Below the pieces are notes generated by a model that saw only the letters and a program-made list of their open reading frames with translations, had not been told where the DNA came from and did no database searches. This document shows, in pieces, positions 36,788 to 45,912 of a DNA stretch of 64,000 nt. Made by a program: the position numbers and the translations under genes. The DNA comes from Haloarcula vallismortis ATCC 29715 (GTDB lineage Archaea; Halobacteriota; Halobacteria; Halobacteriales; Haloarculaceae), in contig NZ_AOLQ01000065.1 in assembly GCF_000337775.1 (NCBI RefSeq), forward strand, positions 124,001-188,000, given 5' to 3'. Numbering within the stretch: position 1 is the first letter of the stretch; each line of letters starts with the position of its first letter.

Positions 36788-37312
36788 ATGAGCGACGGTG
36801 CTGACTCGTTCGTGTTCCAGTATCTCGCGCCCTTCGTCGGCGTCTTGCTCATCGCGGTCGGCATCGCCGGAGCTGTGCCCGGCGGGTACGCACTCATTGA
36901 GCCAGATTTGGAGAACTGTGGAAACCCGACTATCGGCGTGGAGGGGCCAGAGGAGACGGCCGAGCGGTTCGGCGAGAATGAACCGGGACCGCAGCTTCCA
37001 CAGCTCACCTTCGAGGAACTCTCGCCGGCCGAACAGACGGCGTTTCTGACGGCTGTAGACGACCCGGTCGGCGAGGAGCAGGTCGTCGGTGACGTGCCCA
37101 ACGCCGACAGCTTCCGACGCGGGAGCATCGTCTCCTACGAGGGCGAGCAGTACTACGTGACTCTCGTCGCCGAGAACACCTGCTTTGCGGCCGCGCCGCT
37201 CCAGTTCCCGCTCGGGGTGTTCGCCATCGCGCTCGGGTTCCTCGGCGTTCTGGCCCCGCCGCTGTACCGGCGGCTGGTGCGGCTGGAGCAGCGGGCCGGA
37301 CGGTCGGAGTAG
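36788..37312 (+). CDS. Membrane protein linked to the oxidase locus
   Basis: 174 aa. A membrane helix at each end (about 10-32 and 139-158) brackets an extracytoplasmic domain with LTFEELSPAEQTAFLTAVDD and RRGSIVSYEGEQYYVTLV; two Cys residues (ENCGNP and NTCFAA) could pair. It starts 3 bases after coxA, so it is in the same transcript and may be an accessory subunit. The family is haloarchaeal and unnamed to me (possibly DUF7979). Confidence 0.78.
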   Translation: MSDGADSFVFQYLAPFVGVLLIAVGIAGAVPGGYALIEPDLENCGNPTIGVEGPEETAERFGENEPGPQLPQLTFEELSPAEQTAFLTAVDDPVGEEQVVGDVPNADSFRRGSIVSYEGEQYYVTLVAENTCFAAAPLQFPLGVFAIALGFLGVLAPPLYRRLVRLEQRAGRSE

Positions 37313-37334
37313 CGGCCCTGCACTCGCTGTGCGC

Positions 37335-38150
37335 TCAGAGCGCAGCGCCAAGGTACAGGACGACGACAAGGAATACCCATACCAGATCGACGAAGTGCCA
37401 GTACAGCGACGTGGTCCGAATAGCTGTGTCCCGCTCAGGCGTGTAATGGCCCCGGAGCGCGCGCCCGAAGGCGATAGCGAGCAGCACTACGCCAAGCGCG
37501 ACGTGGAGGCCGTGGAGGCCAGTCAGCCCGTAGAACGCACTTCCGAACGCACCGGACCCGATGCCGAACCCCTCCACGGCAACGAACTCGTAGTACTCGT
37601 ACACCTGGCCGGCGAGGAAGACGACACCCAGCAGCAGGGTCACGCCGAGCAGGCCGAGAAACCGCCGCCGGTTCCCGCCTTCGAGCGCCTCGTGGCCGTA
37701 ATGGAGCGTGACGCTGCTTGCAAGCAGCAACGCTGTGTTGATGGCTACAAGCGAGCCGAGCAACGGCGGAAGATGGGCCGGCGGCCACGCGCCGGCCCGG
37801 ATGAACGCGTAGTAGACGAAGCCGGCGGCGAACGTCGCTACGTCGGAGACGAGAAACAGGAGCATCGTCGTGGTGTACAGCTCCGCCGCCTTCCCCTCAC
37901 GCCGCTGCAGGTACTCCGCGATGAACGCCTCGTTGGCCCACCCGGCGAGTCCGGTCAGCAAGCCAATCACACCAGCGCCGCCGAGGACAATCGGGACCAC
38001 AGACGGGACCAAGTCAAGCCCGACAAAGACCAGCCCGACGCCTAGGTACAGCGATGCGGCGCCGATTGCAGCTATCAGGGGCCACCGACTCCGGTGTTCG
38101 TGGCCGTCTTCGGTGATGTGTTCGGTTCCCGCCTCCGTCGAACCAGCCAT
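37335..38150 (-). CDS. coxC: Cytochrome c oxidase subunit III
   Basis: 271 aa, seven hydrophobic helices. LFLVSDVATFAAGFVYYAFIR, GQVYEYYEF, FYGLTGLHGLHVALGV and SLYWHFVDLVWVFLVVVLY are the subunit III signatures. A His-rich acidic N-terminus precedes the first helix. The ATG at 38150 was chosen; a start five codons upstream is possible. Convergent with the coxA transcript, so the three core subunits lie in three transcription units. Confidence 0.94.
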   Translation of the reverse strand: MAGSTEAGTEHITEDGHEHRSRWPLIAAIGAASLYLGVGLVFVGLDLVPSVVPIVLGGAGVIGLLTGLAGWANEAFIAEYLQRREGKAAELYTTTMLLFLVSDVATFAAGFVYYAFIRAGAWPPAHLPPLLGSLVAINTALLLASSVTLHYGHEALEGGNRRRFLGLLGVTLLLGVVFLAGQVYEYYEFVAVEGFGIGSGAFGSAFYGLTGLHGLHVALGVVLLAIAFGRALRGHYTPERDTAIRTTSLYWHFVDLVWVFLVVVLYLGAAL

Positions 38151-38228
38151 GTGACTGTGTAACACTGGGGCTGGTAAAACGGTACCCCCGCAATTAGCAG
38201 GTCGGCTGCGGAACCCACCCGAATCTTT

Positions 38229-39371
38229 ATGCAGCCGTCAACCGACACCGCGAGTGTGGTTTACGAGACGGGCAACCAAACGGTAGACGACGCCGTCACG
38301 CGCGTGCTGGACGGCGAGCGCCTCGACCGACGGGACGGACTGGCGCTTATCGCACAGCCAGTCGACGACCTGGCAGCCGGGGCCGACTACGTGCGCACGC
38401 AACTGGGTGACGACACCGTCGACGCGTGTTCGATCGTAAACGCCAAAGCCGGGAACTGCGCGGAGGACTGTGGCTTCTGTGCCCAGTCGGTCCACTTCGA
38501 CACCGGCATCGACAACTACGGCTTTCTCGGCCCGGAGAAGATACTGGAGGCCGCAAAACGCGCCGAACGCGACGGCGCACAGCGGTTCGGTATCGTCGTC
38601 GCCGAGAAAGGCGTCTCGAAGGAGAACCGCCCCGAGGAGTGGGCGGAAGTCCTCGAAGCCATCCGCCTCGTCCGCGACGAGACGGACGTGGAGGTCGACG
38701 CCAGCCTCGGTATCCTGACAGAAGAGGAGGCCGCAATTCTGGCCGAGGAGGGTCTCAACCATTACAATCACAACATCGAGACCTCCCCGCGATACTTCCC
38801 GGAGGTCGTCCAGACCCACACGTTCGAAAAGCGGGTCGAGACGCTCCGGGTCGCCAAAGAGGCCGGTATGGACCTCTGTGCCGGCGTCATTCTGGGGATG
38901 GGAGAATCGCCGACTGACAGGGTTGATGCGGCGATGGCCCTGCAGGACATCGGTATCTCCTCGCTGCCGGTCAACATCCTGAACCCGGTCGCTGGGACTC
39001 CCATGGCCGAACAGGGGCTGCCCGACATCACGACCGAGGAAGTCGTGAAGACCATCGCGGTGTACCGCCTGCTCCATCCCGAGTCCCGCGTGCGCCTGAC
39101 CGGCGGCCGCGAGGTCAATCTCGACACGGACGGACAGGTGGCCGCGCTGGAGGCCGGCGCGGACGGCATCCTCACTGGTGATTACCTCACTACCGAGGGA
39201 CAGACGGCGGCCGACGACCTCGAAATCATGGAGGAGGCCGGGCTCGAACCGAACACCGAGGCGAACGAGTTCGACCCCGAGGCGGTCAAAGAACGCGCGG
39301 CCGACGAGACAGAGACCGAGACGGCAGCAGGGACAGCACAGACCAAATCAGAACTCAAATCCGACGACTGA
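38229..39371 (+). CDS. bioB: Biotin synthase
   Basis: 380 aa radical SAM enzyme that inserts sulfur into dethiobiotin. The 4Fe-4S motif is Cys77, Cys81, Cys84 in GNCAEDCGFCAQS, followed by YNHNIETSP, LCAGVILGMGE, LPVNILNPVAGTP and RLTGGRE, which includes the Arg ligand of the 2Fe-2S cluster. A 60-residue acidic tail is extra. It leads the operon bioB-X-bioF-bioD; the next gene begins 3 bases after its stop. Confidence 0.96.
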   Translation: MQPSTDTASVVYETGNQTVDDAVTRVLDGERLDRRDGLALIAQPVDDLAAGADYVRTQLGDDTVDACSIVNAKAGNCAEDCGFCAQSVHFDTGIDNYGFLGPEKILEAAKRAERDGAQRFGIVVAEKGVSKENRPEEWAEVLEAIRLVRDETDVEVDASLGILTEEEAAILAEEGLNHYNHNIETSPRYFPEVVQTHTFEKRVETLRVAKEAGMDLCAGVILGMGESPTDRVDAAMALQDIGISSLPVNILNPVAGTPMAEQGLPDITTEEVVKTIAVYRLLHPESRVRLTGGREVNLDTDGQVAALEAGADGILTGDYLTTEGQTAADDLEIMEEAGLEPNTEANEFDPEAVKERAADETETETAAGTAQTKSELKSDD

Positions 39372-39373
39372 CA

Positions 39374-40453
39374 ATGGACGACATACGCTTTGCAGTGCTT
39401 GGAACCGGTGGTATCGGACGGCGGACGCTCGAAGTCTCACAGCACAAGGACGGCCTCACTGCCGTCGCGGCCTGTGACCGCAACGGCGTGGCCATCGACC
39501 ACGGCGGCCTCGACGTGGACGAACTGCTGGCGGCGACGGAAGGCAACATCGCGAGCGGGCCGCAAGATGACGGCCCTGGCGACGTTGCGACCGACGGCGG
39601 TGCAGCTGCCGCCAAAGCCGACGGGGTCAAACAGCACGGCGACCAGTCCGGTATCGTCGCCAGCGAACAGGGCGAGCCGACGGAGACGCCTATCGACGAT
39701 ATCATCACCGAGAGCGACGCTATCGACGCCGTGCTGCTGGCGCTGCCGAACCTCGAACACGACTTCATCCCACGCGTTGCCGAGCGCTTCGCGGAAGCCG
39801 ACTACGAGGGCGTGATGATCGACGTGCTCAAGCGCTCACGCGTCATCGGCATGCTTGACGACCGCGAGGACCTCTTGAAGGAATCCGGCATCACGTTCGT
39901 CTGCGGTGCCGGCGCGACGCCCGGCTTCCTGACCGGCGCGGCCGCGCTCGCTGCCCAGTCGTTCGTCGAAGTCGAGGAGGTCGAAATCTGGTGGGGCGTC
40001 GGCCTCAAATCGGGCTACGAGGACAACCGCGGCACCGTCCGGGAGGACATCGCCCATCTCGACGGCTACGACATCGAGACGGCCCGGGAGATGAGCGAAG
40101 AGGAAATTGAGGAACTCATCGACGACCACGACGGCGTGCTTGAGTTCCACGACATGGAACACGCCGACGACGTACTCCTCGAACGGGCTGGCATCTGTGA
40201 CGCTGAAAACGTCCACGTCGGCGGCGTCCTCGACGTGCGCTCGGACGAGAAACCGACCACGACCACGGTCAGCGTGACAGGGACGACCTTCGACGGGGAG
40301 ACGGGAACGAACACCTTCGAACTGGACGACGTGACGAGCATGGAGGCAAACGTCAACGGGCCTGCGCTGGGCTATCTGAAAGCCGGTGTCCGCAACAACC
40401 GCGCCGGCCACTACGGCGTGTTCGGCCCTGCCGACCTCATGCCCGGTTTCTGA
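39374..40453 (+). CDS. bioU: BioU-like NAD(P)-binding protein, probable DAPA-forming suicide enzyme
   Basis: 359 aa Rossmann-type protein. FAVLGTGGIGRRTLEV (residues 6-21) binds NAD(P); an acidic, Gly/Ala-rich insertion of about 30 residues covers roughly 60-100; VLLALPNLEHDF and MIDVLKRSRVIGML follow, then CGAGATPGFLTGAAALAAQS. It looks like a saccharopine-dehydrogenase relative. It sits between bioB and bioF where bioA would be expected, and no bioA is in the operon. Cyanobacterial BioU uses a Lys side chain (Lys124) to give its amino group to KAPA; Lys153 here falls at a comparable place once the insertion is removed. BioU is therefore my assignment from context and layout, not proven. Confidence 0.72.
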   Translation: MDDIRFAVLGTGGIGRRTLEVSQHKDGLTAVAACDRNGVAIDHGGLDVDELLAATEGNIASGPQDDGPGDVATDGGAAAAKADGVKQHGDQSGIVASEQGEPTETPIDDIITESDAIDAVLLALPNLEHDFIPRVAERFAEADYEGVMIDVLKRSRVIGMLDDREDLLKESGITFVCGAGATPGFLTGAAALAAQSFVEVEEVEIWWGVGLKSGYEDNRGTVREDIAHLDGYDIETAREMSEEEIEELIDDHDGVLEFHDMEHADDVLLERAGICDAENVHVGGVLDVRSDEKPTTTTVSVTGTTFDGETGTNTFELDDVTSMEANVNGPALGYLKAGVRNNRAGHYGVFGPADLMPGF

Positions 40454-40473
40454 GACAGCCTGACCCTTTTTTT

Positions 40474-41676
40474 ATGACTCATGGCTTCGACTTGAGCGAC
40501 CGACTCGAACAGCGCGAGGCACAGAACCTCCGCCGGCATCTGGAGGTCGCCGAATCCGTCTCGGCGCGGACCCGCTTCGCCGACGACCCGAAAGGCGGTT
40601 CGCCGGAGTTCGGCGACGGCGCAGTCGTCTTCGCCGCGAACAACTACCTCGGACTGGCCGGCGACAGCCGGGTCCAGCGAGCGGCCGAACTGGGCGCACG
40701 GACCGTCGGGACCGGTGCAGGGGCCTCACGGCTGGTCACTGGTGACACGCAGGTCCACCGCGGGCTGGAGCGCGACCTCGCAGCCTCGAAAGGGACCGAG
40801 CGAGCGCTGGTGTTCTCGTCGGGCTATGCGGCCAATATCGGAACCATCGACGCGCTGGCTCCGGATGTCGTCTTCTCAGACGAACTGAACCACGCCTCGA
40901 TTATCGACGGCTGCCGGGTCGGGGCGAGCGAGACGGTTGTGTACGACCACTGCGACCCTGACGATTTACGGGCGAAGATGGACGCACGAGCGGCTGACGC
41001 CGACGAGGACGAACAGTGGCTCGTCGTCACCGACTCCGTCTTTTCCATGGATGGGGACATCGCACCGCTGGGGTCCATCTGTGACGTGGTCGAGCAGTAC
41101 GGTGCGTGGCTGATGGTCGACGAGGCACACGCAACAGGACTGTTCGGCGATAGTGGCGGTGGCGTCGTCCAGCGCGACGGGCTAAGTGACCGTGTCGACG
41201 TGCAGCTGGGCACCCTCTCGAAGGCGCTGGCGAGCCAGGGCGGCTACATCGCTGGCGACGAGGTACTTGTGGAGTACCTTCTGAATGCCGCGCGGTCGTT
41301 CGTCTTCTCGACCGGGCTATCCCCACCGAACGCCGCGGTGGCCCGCGAGGCGCTGCGAATCGCCCGGGAGACCGACCGCGCGGCGGAACTCTGGGACACC
41401 GTGGCCACGCTCCGGGACGGCCTGGAGACTATGGGCTATGAGGTGCTTGGCGAGACACATATCCTCCCGGTCGTCGTCGGTGACCGCGGCGACGCGCTGG
41501 AACTGGCCGACCGCCTGCGTGAGCACGGTATCGTTGCCCCTGCGATTCGGCCGCCGACGGTGCCAGAGGGGACTTCTCGTATCCGGGTCGCGCCGATGGC
41601 GACACACACCGCCGACGATATCGCGCAGTGTCTCGACGCGTTCCGAACTGCTGGCATAGAGGTGGGTGTGCTGTGA
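40474..41676 (+). CDS. bioF: 8-amino-7-oxononanoate synthase
   Basis: 400 aa PLP enzyme of the alpha-oxoamine synthase family that condenses a pimeloyl thioester with alanine. NNYLGLAGDSRVQ, GTGAGASRLVTGDTQVHRGLE, FSSGYAANIGTI, DELNHASIIDGCR, VTDSVFSMDGDIAPL, VDEAHATGLFG and the PLP Lys region GTLSKALASQGGY are intact. A run of seven T lies directly before the start, in the 20-base gap after the BioU-like gene. Confidence 0.95.
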   Translation: MTHGFDLSDRLEQREAQNLRRHLEVAESVSARTRFADDPKGGSPEFGDGAVVFAANNYLGLAGDSRVQRAAELGARTVGTGAGASRLVTGDTQVHRGLERDLAASKGTERALVFSSGYAANIGTIDALAPDVVFSDELNHASIIDGCRVGASETVVYDHCDPDDLRAKMDARAADADEDEQWLVVTDSVFSMDGDIAPLGSICDVVEQYGAWLMVDEAHATGLFGDSGGGVVQRDGLSDRVDVQLGTLSKALASQGGYIAGDEVLVEYLLNAARSFVFSTGLSPPNAAVAREALRIARETDRAAELWDTVATLRDGLETMGYEVLGETHILPVVVGDRGDALELADRLREHGIVAPAIRPPTVPEGTSRIRVAPMATHTADDIAQCLDAFRTAGIEVGVL

Positions 41677-42407
41677 GCGATAGGGCGGCAGACTCGGAAC
41701 CTGAGCACGGGACCGGCCACATTGCAGATGAGGGCGTCTTCGTCGTCGGGACCGATACCGGCGTCGGCAAGACAGTCGTGACTGCCGGACTGACGGGCTG
41801 GCTGCGGGATATGGAAACGGACGCGGTCGCCGTCAAGCCCTGCCAGACCGGGTATCCGCCGGACGACGACGCGGCGTTCGTCGAGTCCATCTGTGGGACC
41901 GCAGACGCTGCAGTCTGTCTGGAGCGGTTGTCACCACCACTGGCACCGGAAGTGGCTGCGAGAGAAGCAGATGACGATGTCACGCTTTCCTACGAGTCGA
42001 TTCGCGACGGGGTCGCTGATGTCGTTGCCGGGCGCGAGACAGCTGTCGTCGAGGGCATCGGCGGTCTGCGTGTCCCGCTGGCAGACGGTCGAGAGGTCAT
42101 TGACCTCGTTGCAGATGTCGGGCTTCCCGCGCTGGTCGTCGCTCGTTCGGGGCTTGGAACGCTCAATCACACCGCGCTGACAGTGCAGACGCTCCGCCAG
42201 AGAGGCGTGCCAGTCGTCGGCGTCGTTCTCAACGAGTACGAGGGCGCGACGACCGCAGAGCGCACGAACCCGGACAGTATCGAACGGATGACTGGGTCCT
42301 CTGTCTGGCCAGTTCCACCACTTGATATCGAATCGCCAGACGGCGTGATTGACGGCCTCAGAGCGGATCTCCCGCAGTCGGTATTACGGCCGGCTATCGA
42401 TCAGTAA
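41673..42407 (+). CDS. bioD: Dethiobiotin synthetase
   Basis: 244 aa ATP-dependent carboxylase that closes the ureido ring. P-loop FVVGTDTGVGKTVV, the substrate loop KPCQTG, LSPPLAPEVAA and VEGIGGLRVPL match the family. The GTG start at 41673 overlaps the bioF stop (GTGA). Last gene of the biotin operon, followed by hairpins. Confidence 0.94.
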   Translation: MSDRAADSEPEHGTGHIADEGVFVVGTDTGVGKTVVTAGLTGWLRDMETDAVAVKPCQTGYPPDDDAAFVESICGTADAAVCLERLSPPLAPEVAAREADDDVTLSYESIRDGVADVVAGRETAVVEGIGGLRVPLADGREVIDLVADVGLPALVVARSGLGTLNHTALTVQTLRQRGVPVVGVVLNEYEGATTAERTNPDSIERMTGSSVWPVPPLDIESPDGVIDGLRADLPQSVLRPAIDQ

Positions 42408-42435
42408 CCGTCAGTCCGTGACCCAAGGGGATAGA

Positions 42436-42483
42436 ACGGGGGCTAACCCCCGTCGTGTGACACTACGGAGCCGATAAGGCTCC
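42436..42483. terminator. Two hairpins after the biotin operon
   Basis: A 7-bp stem at 42436-42453 (ACGGGGG, loop CTAA, CCCCCGT) and a 6-bp stem at 42467-42483 (GGAGCC, loop GATAA, GGCTCC). They lie 28 bases past the bioD stop. No strong T run follows, so termination is probable from position but not certain. Confidence 0.5.
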
Positions 42484-42540
42484 ATCTGTTGGTTGGCTAC
42501 CGATCACTAAAATAGTAAGGCACGTTTCATCTGGAGATTT

Positions 42541-42574
42541 CCCCGTAGCACGGGGCCGCGTTCCGTTAGGAACG
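42541..42574. other. Two further hairpins facing the acyl-CoA synthetase operon
   Basis: CCCCGT-AGC-ACGGGG at 42541-42555 and CGTTCC-GTTA-GGAACG at 42559-42574, each a perfect 6-bp stem, 27 bases beyond the stop of the minus-strand gene at 42602. They may end the opposite transcript, or be part of a folded RNA with the other two stems. The 194-base gap holds no gene I can support. Confidence 0.45.
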
Positions 42575-42601
42575 GACTACTTCCCAGCCGAAACGACGGT
42601 T

Positions 42602-43678
42602 CTACAGATCGATCGACAGCAGCGTTTCGATGTCGACACCGTCGTCCAGTAGCGACTGCATACGGTCGACCGTTGCCTCGTTACGCGTCTGCCCGGTTCG
42701 GAGCACCTCTTCGACTCTGTCTATCGTCGTTCGCGTGTCCGACTGGACCGACAGCACTGGGACGTTTTTCTCGGCCGCCTGTCCGATGACCGCACTGGGA
42801 GGCTGGAACCCGCCTGTGAGAAGCAGCGCCTTGATACCGGACGCTTCGAGTGCCGCGGTCTGGACCTCCGAGCGGTCGCCGCCGGTGACGACGACGGCAT
42901 CGCGCGTCCGCCGGAAGCGTTCGAGCGCGCTGCTTCCGCTCATCGCACCGACGCTGAACCGCTCGACGTGGACGTCGGTGTTGGCATCGCCAGTGAGGAT
43001 GTCCGCGCCGAGGTTCCGGGCGAGGTCGGCAACGGTGACACCGGCGAGTGAGCGGTCACGGGGCAGGATTCCGTGGACCGGGATTCCCTCGCCTTCGAGG
43101 AACGGAACCACGTCGTCGGCGAGTTCGTCCACTGTCGCATCGGTGACGCCGTTGAACAGGACGCCGTCCAGTCGGTCGCCGATTGCCCGGGCCGCTGACA
43201 GAATTTCGTCCGTATCACTGGGCGTATCGTAGCCAGTGACTAACAGCACGCGGGCGTCGAGCAGTTCAGCGATATCGATGTCCGTGAGGTCGACGATACT
43301 CCCAGTCGTCAGGTCGCTGCTCCCCTCGACAAGGAGCAGGTCGGTCCCGTCCGAACACGTCTCGATGCCCTCCTGCAGTCGCTCACGGAGCTCGGCCGGG
43401 TCCTCACGCCCGCGAATGGCTTCTTGGATGAACGTCGGCGAGTAGACGATGGGCTCCATATCGTGGAGGTCGGTCTCCAGATCGAGCAGTTCGCGGGCGA
43501 GCATCGGGTCCTCGTCCCGCGTCTTGCCGACCGCGCTTCGCAGACGCGTCCCCTTGGGCTTCATGTAGCCGACGTCGTAGCCCGCGTCGTGGGCACGCGT
43601 CGCTAGCGCGAGCGTGATAGCCGTCTTGCCGATACCTTCTTCCAGTGACGTGACGAGTAGCGTGTTCGTGTCGGTCAT
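42602..43678 (-). CDS. BioD-like/DRTGG-domain protein (phosphotransacetylase-family N-terminus)
   Basis: 358 aa. The N-terminal half is a P-loop BioD-like domain (VTSLEEGIGKTAITLALA, GYMKPKGTRLR, LLLVEGSSDLTTG); the C-terminal half is a DRTGG domain. The same two domains stand before the catalytic domain in long bacterial Pta, but that catalytic domain is absent here, so phosphotransacetylase activity is not expected. Its start overlaps the end of the ADP-forming acyl-CoA synthetase gene by 4 bases, suggesting a regulatory or accessory role. Confidence 0.87.
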   Translation of the reverse strand: MTDTNTLLVTSLEEGIGKTAITLALATRAHDAGYDVGYMKPKGTRLRSAVGKTRDEDPMLARELLDLETDLHDMEPIVYSPTFIQEAIRGREDPAELRERLQEGIETCSDGTDLLLVEGSSDLTTGSIVDLTDIDIAELLDARVLLVTGYDTPSDTDEILSAARAIGDRLDGVLFNGVTDATVDELADDVVPFLEGEGIPVHGILPRDRSLAGVTVADLARNLGADILTGDANTDVHVERFSVGAMSGSSALERFRRTRDAVVVTGGDRSEVQTAALEASGIKALLLTGGFQPPSAVIGQAAEKNVPVLSVQSDTRTTIDRVEEVLRTGQTRNEATVDRMQSLLDDGVDIETLLSIDL

Positions 43679-45780
43679 AGTTTCTCCTGATCGAGGGTGA
43701 GCCGCAGGTCGACCGCCTGTACCCCGTCGGGCGTCGCGACGAGGGGGTTGATGTCCAGTTCGACGATAGCGGGGAAGTCAGTGACGAGTTGCGAGAGCCG
43801 CTGGATGGTCTCGACGAGCGTGGCTTCGTCGACGGGGTCGCGGCCACGGGCACCGCGCAGCAGCGGTGCAGAGTCGATGTCATCGAGCATCCCCTTCGCC
43901 TCGTTCTCGCTGACGGGGGCGACACTGACAGTGTTGTCTTCGAGCACCTCGACGAAAATACCGCCGAGGCCGAACAACAGCAACGGCCCGAACTGTGGGT
44001 CGCGGTTCATTCCGAGAATCGTCTCGACGCCGTTGTCGAGGTCGACCATCTCCTGAACCTGGACGCCGAGAATCGTCGCGTCCTCCTGATAGTTCCGCGC
44101 CCTGACGACGAGGTCCTCGTAGGTGTCACGGACCTCTTCGACCGGGACACCGACCTCGACGCCGCCGATGTCTGACTTGTGCAGGATATCCGGACTGACG
44201 ATTTTCATCACCACGTCGTCGCCGATATCCTCGGCGATAGCCTCCGCTTCGACGGGTGAGGAGACCACATCGCCCTGTGGCGTCGGAATCCCGTACGCGT
44301 CGAGCAGTTCCATCGCTTCAACGCCGAGTCGGTTCGACCCGCGTCGGGCACCGGATTCAAGTATCTCACGGGCCCGCTCGCGGTCCACGTCGAAGGTCGT
44401 CGGCTCCTCGTACTCGGTTGCCCTGATCTCGCGATAACGCCTGAGAGCGTCCAGACTCCCAACGGCGCGGGCCGGGTCGAAGTAGTTCGGCACGCCCGCT
44501 TCGCTCAGGACGTTCGCACCGGCATCGACCGACTTCCCGCCCATCAGCGTCGCCGCGACGGGTTTCCCGAATCGCTCCTGCTGTTCAACGACGCTCTCTG
44601 CGAGTTCCTCGAAGGAAAGCACTGCCGTCGGGCAGGCGACGACGACAGCCATCGAGACGCTGTCGTCCGCCAATACGGTCTCAAGCGCCGTTTCGAAGCG
44701 CTCCGCTGGCGCGTCGCCGATGATGTCGACCGGGTTGTAGATGTTGGCCTCGTCGGGCATCTCTTCGCGGAGCCGGGAGAACGTCTCGTCGCCGAACTGG
44801 GCGAGTTGCAGGTCAGAGTCGCCGACGGCGTCGGTCGTCATCACGCCGGGGCCACCGGCGTTCGTGACGATAGCAATCTCGTCGCCGTCCGGGAGCGGCT
44901 GGCCGGCGAGAATCTGCGCGTAGTCGAACAGTTCTTGAACGGACTCGACCCGGAGCGTCCCGGCCTTGTCGAGGCCCGCCTCGTAGGCCCGCTCGGAGCC
45001 GGCCATCGCACCGGTGTGGGAGGCCGCCGCACTCGCACCCGCGTCTGTGCGGCCGGATTTGACGAGCACGATGGGTGTGTCCTGTGTTACCTCCCGGGCG
45101 GTCTGGACGAACGACGACCCGTCGCCGATGTCCTCCAAGTAGCCCAGAATCACGTCGGTATCGGGGTCGTCGCCCCACTCGGCGACGAAGTCGCTCTCGT
45201 CCAGCACCGCCTTGTTCCCGAGCGAGACGATGTCCTTGAAGCCGACATCGCGCTCGGCGGCCCAGTCCAGCACGGCGGTGATGAACGCGCCCGACTGGCT
45301 CATAAAGGAGATGTCGCCGTCGCTGGCCATCTCGTTGCCGAAGGTGGCGTTGAGCCCGACGGGCGTCGACATCACGCCGAGGCTGTTCGGGCCGACCAGA
45401 TTCAGGTCGTACTCGCTGGCCGCCTCGCGGAGCCGTCGCTCGCGTTCGGCCCCGTCGCTGCCGGTCTCACCGAACCCGGCGGTGATGACCACAACGTTCT
45501 CGATACCCGCTTCCCCTGCGTTTTCGATAACGTCGACCGCCACTGTCGGCGGTACGACGACAACGGCCACATCGATGGACGCAGGGTCTTCTATGGCGGC
45601 GAGGTTGTCGTAACACGGCAATCCATGTACTGTCTCTTTGTTCGGGTTCACGGCCAGAACCTCCCCTGTGAAGGAGTCGAGCAGGTTCGTGGTGACCGCG
45701 TGACCGACGGATCCCTCCGAATCGGTCGCCCCGACCACTGCGACACGTTCCGGCGCAAACAACGTCGATAATCGTCCCAT
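43675..45780 (-). CDS. acd: Acetate-CoA ligase (ADP-forming), fused alpha-beta
   Basis: 701 aa NDP-forming acyl-CoA synthetase that makes ATP from acetyl-CoA, ADP and phosphate. The CoA-binding domain comes first (VGATDSEGSVGHAV), then LVGPNSLGVM, SQSGAF and VLVKSGRTDAGASAAASHTGAMAGS, with the phospho-His in ASHTGA. The ATP-grasp beta part starts near residue 475 (MELLDAYGIPTPQGDVV, VMKIVSPDILHKSDIGGV). Used in archaea for acetate formation during overflow metabolism. Upstream gap of 132 bases holds its promoter. Confidence 0.93.
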   Translation of the reverse strand: MGRLSTLFAPERVAVVGATDSEGSVGHAVTTNLLDSFTGEVLAVNPNKETVHGLPCYDNLAAIEDPASIDVAVVVVPPTVAVDVIENAGEAGIENVVVITAGFGETGSDGAERERRLREAASEYDLNLVGPNSLGVMSTPVGLNATFGNEMASDGDISFMSQSGAFITAVLDWAAERDVGFKDIVSLGNKAVLDESDFVAEWGDDPDTDVILGYLEDIGDGSSFVQTAREVTQDTPIVLVKSGRTDAGASAAASHTGAMAGSERAYEAGLDKAGTLRVESVQELFDYAQILAGQPLPDGDEIAIVTNAGGPGVMTTDAVGDSDLQLAQFGDETFSRLREEMPDEANIYNPVDIIGDAPAERFETALETVLADDSVSMAVVVACPTAVLSFEELAESVVEQQERFGKPVAATLMGGKSVDAGANVLSEAGVPNYFDPARAVGSLDALRRYREIRATEYEEPTTFDVDRERAREILESGARRGSNRLGVEAMELLDAYGIPTPQGDVVSSPVEAEAIAEDIGDDVVMKIVSPDILHKSDIGGVEVGVPVEEVRDTYEDLVVRARNYQEDATILGVQVQEMVDLDNGVETILGMNRDPQFGPLLLFGLGGIFVEVLEDNTVSVAPVSENEAKGMLDDIDSAPLLRGARGRDPVDEATLVETIQRLSQLVTDFPAIVELDINPLVATPDGVQAVDLRLTLDQEKL

Positions 45781-45912
45781 GCCTCTAGTCGATGGTTACG
45801 ATGGGCCCGAATATATGTGTGGGGAACTCCCAGCGAGCGGGAATCTAGACGATTCATTACCGCGATTTCGGTGTGGCGGTGTTTTAGTTCGTCACCCCCG
45901 TAGCGGCGTTCG

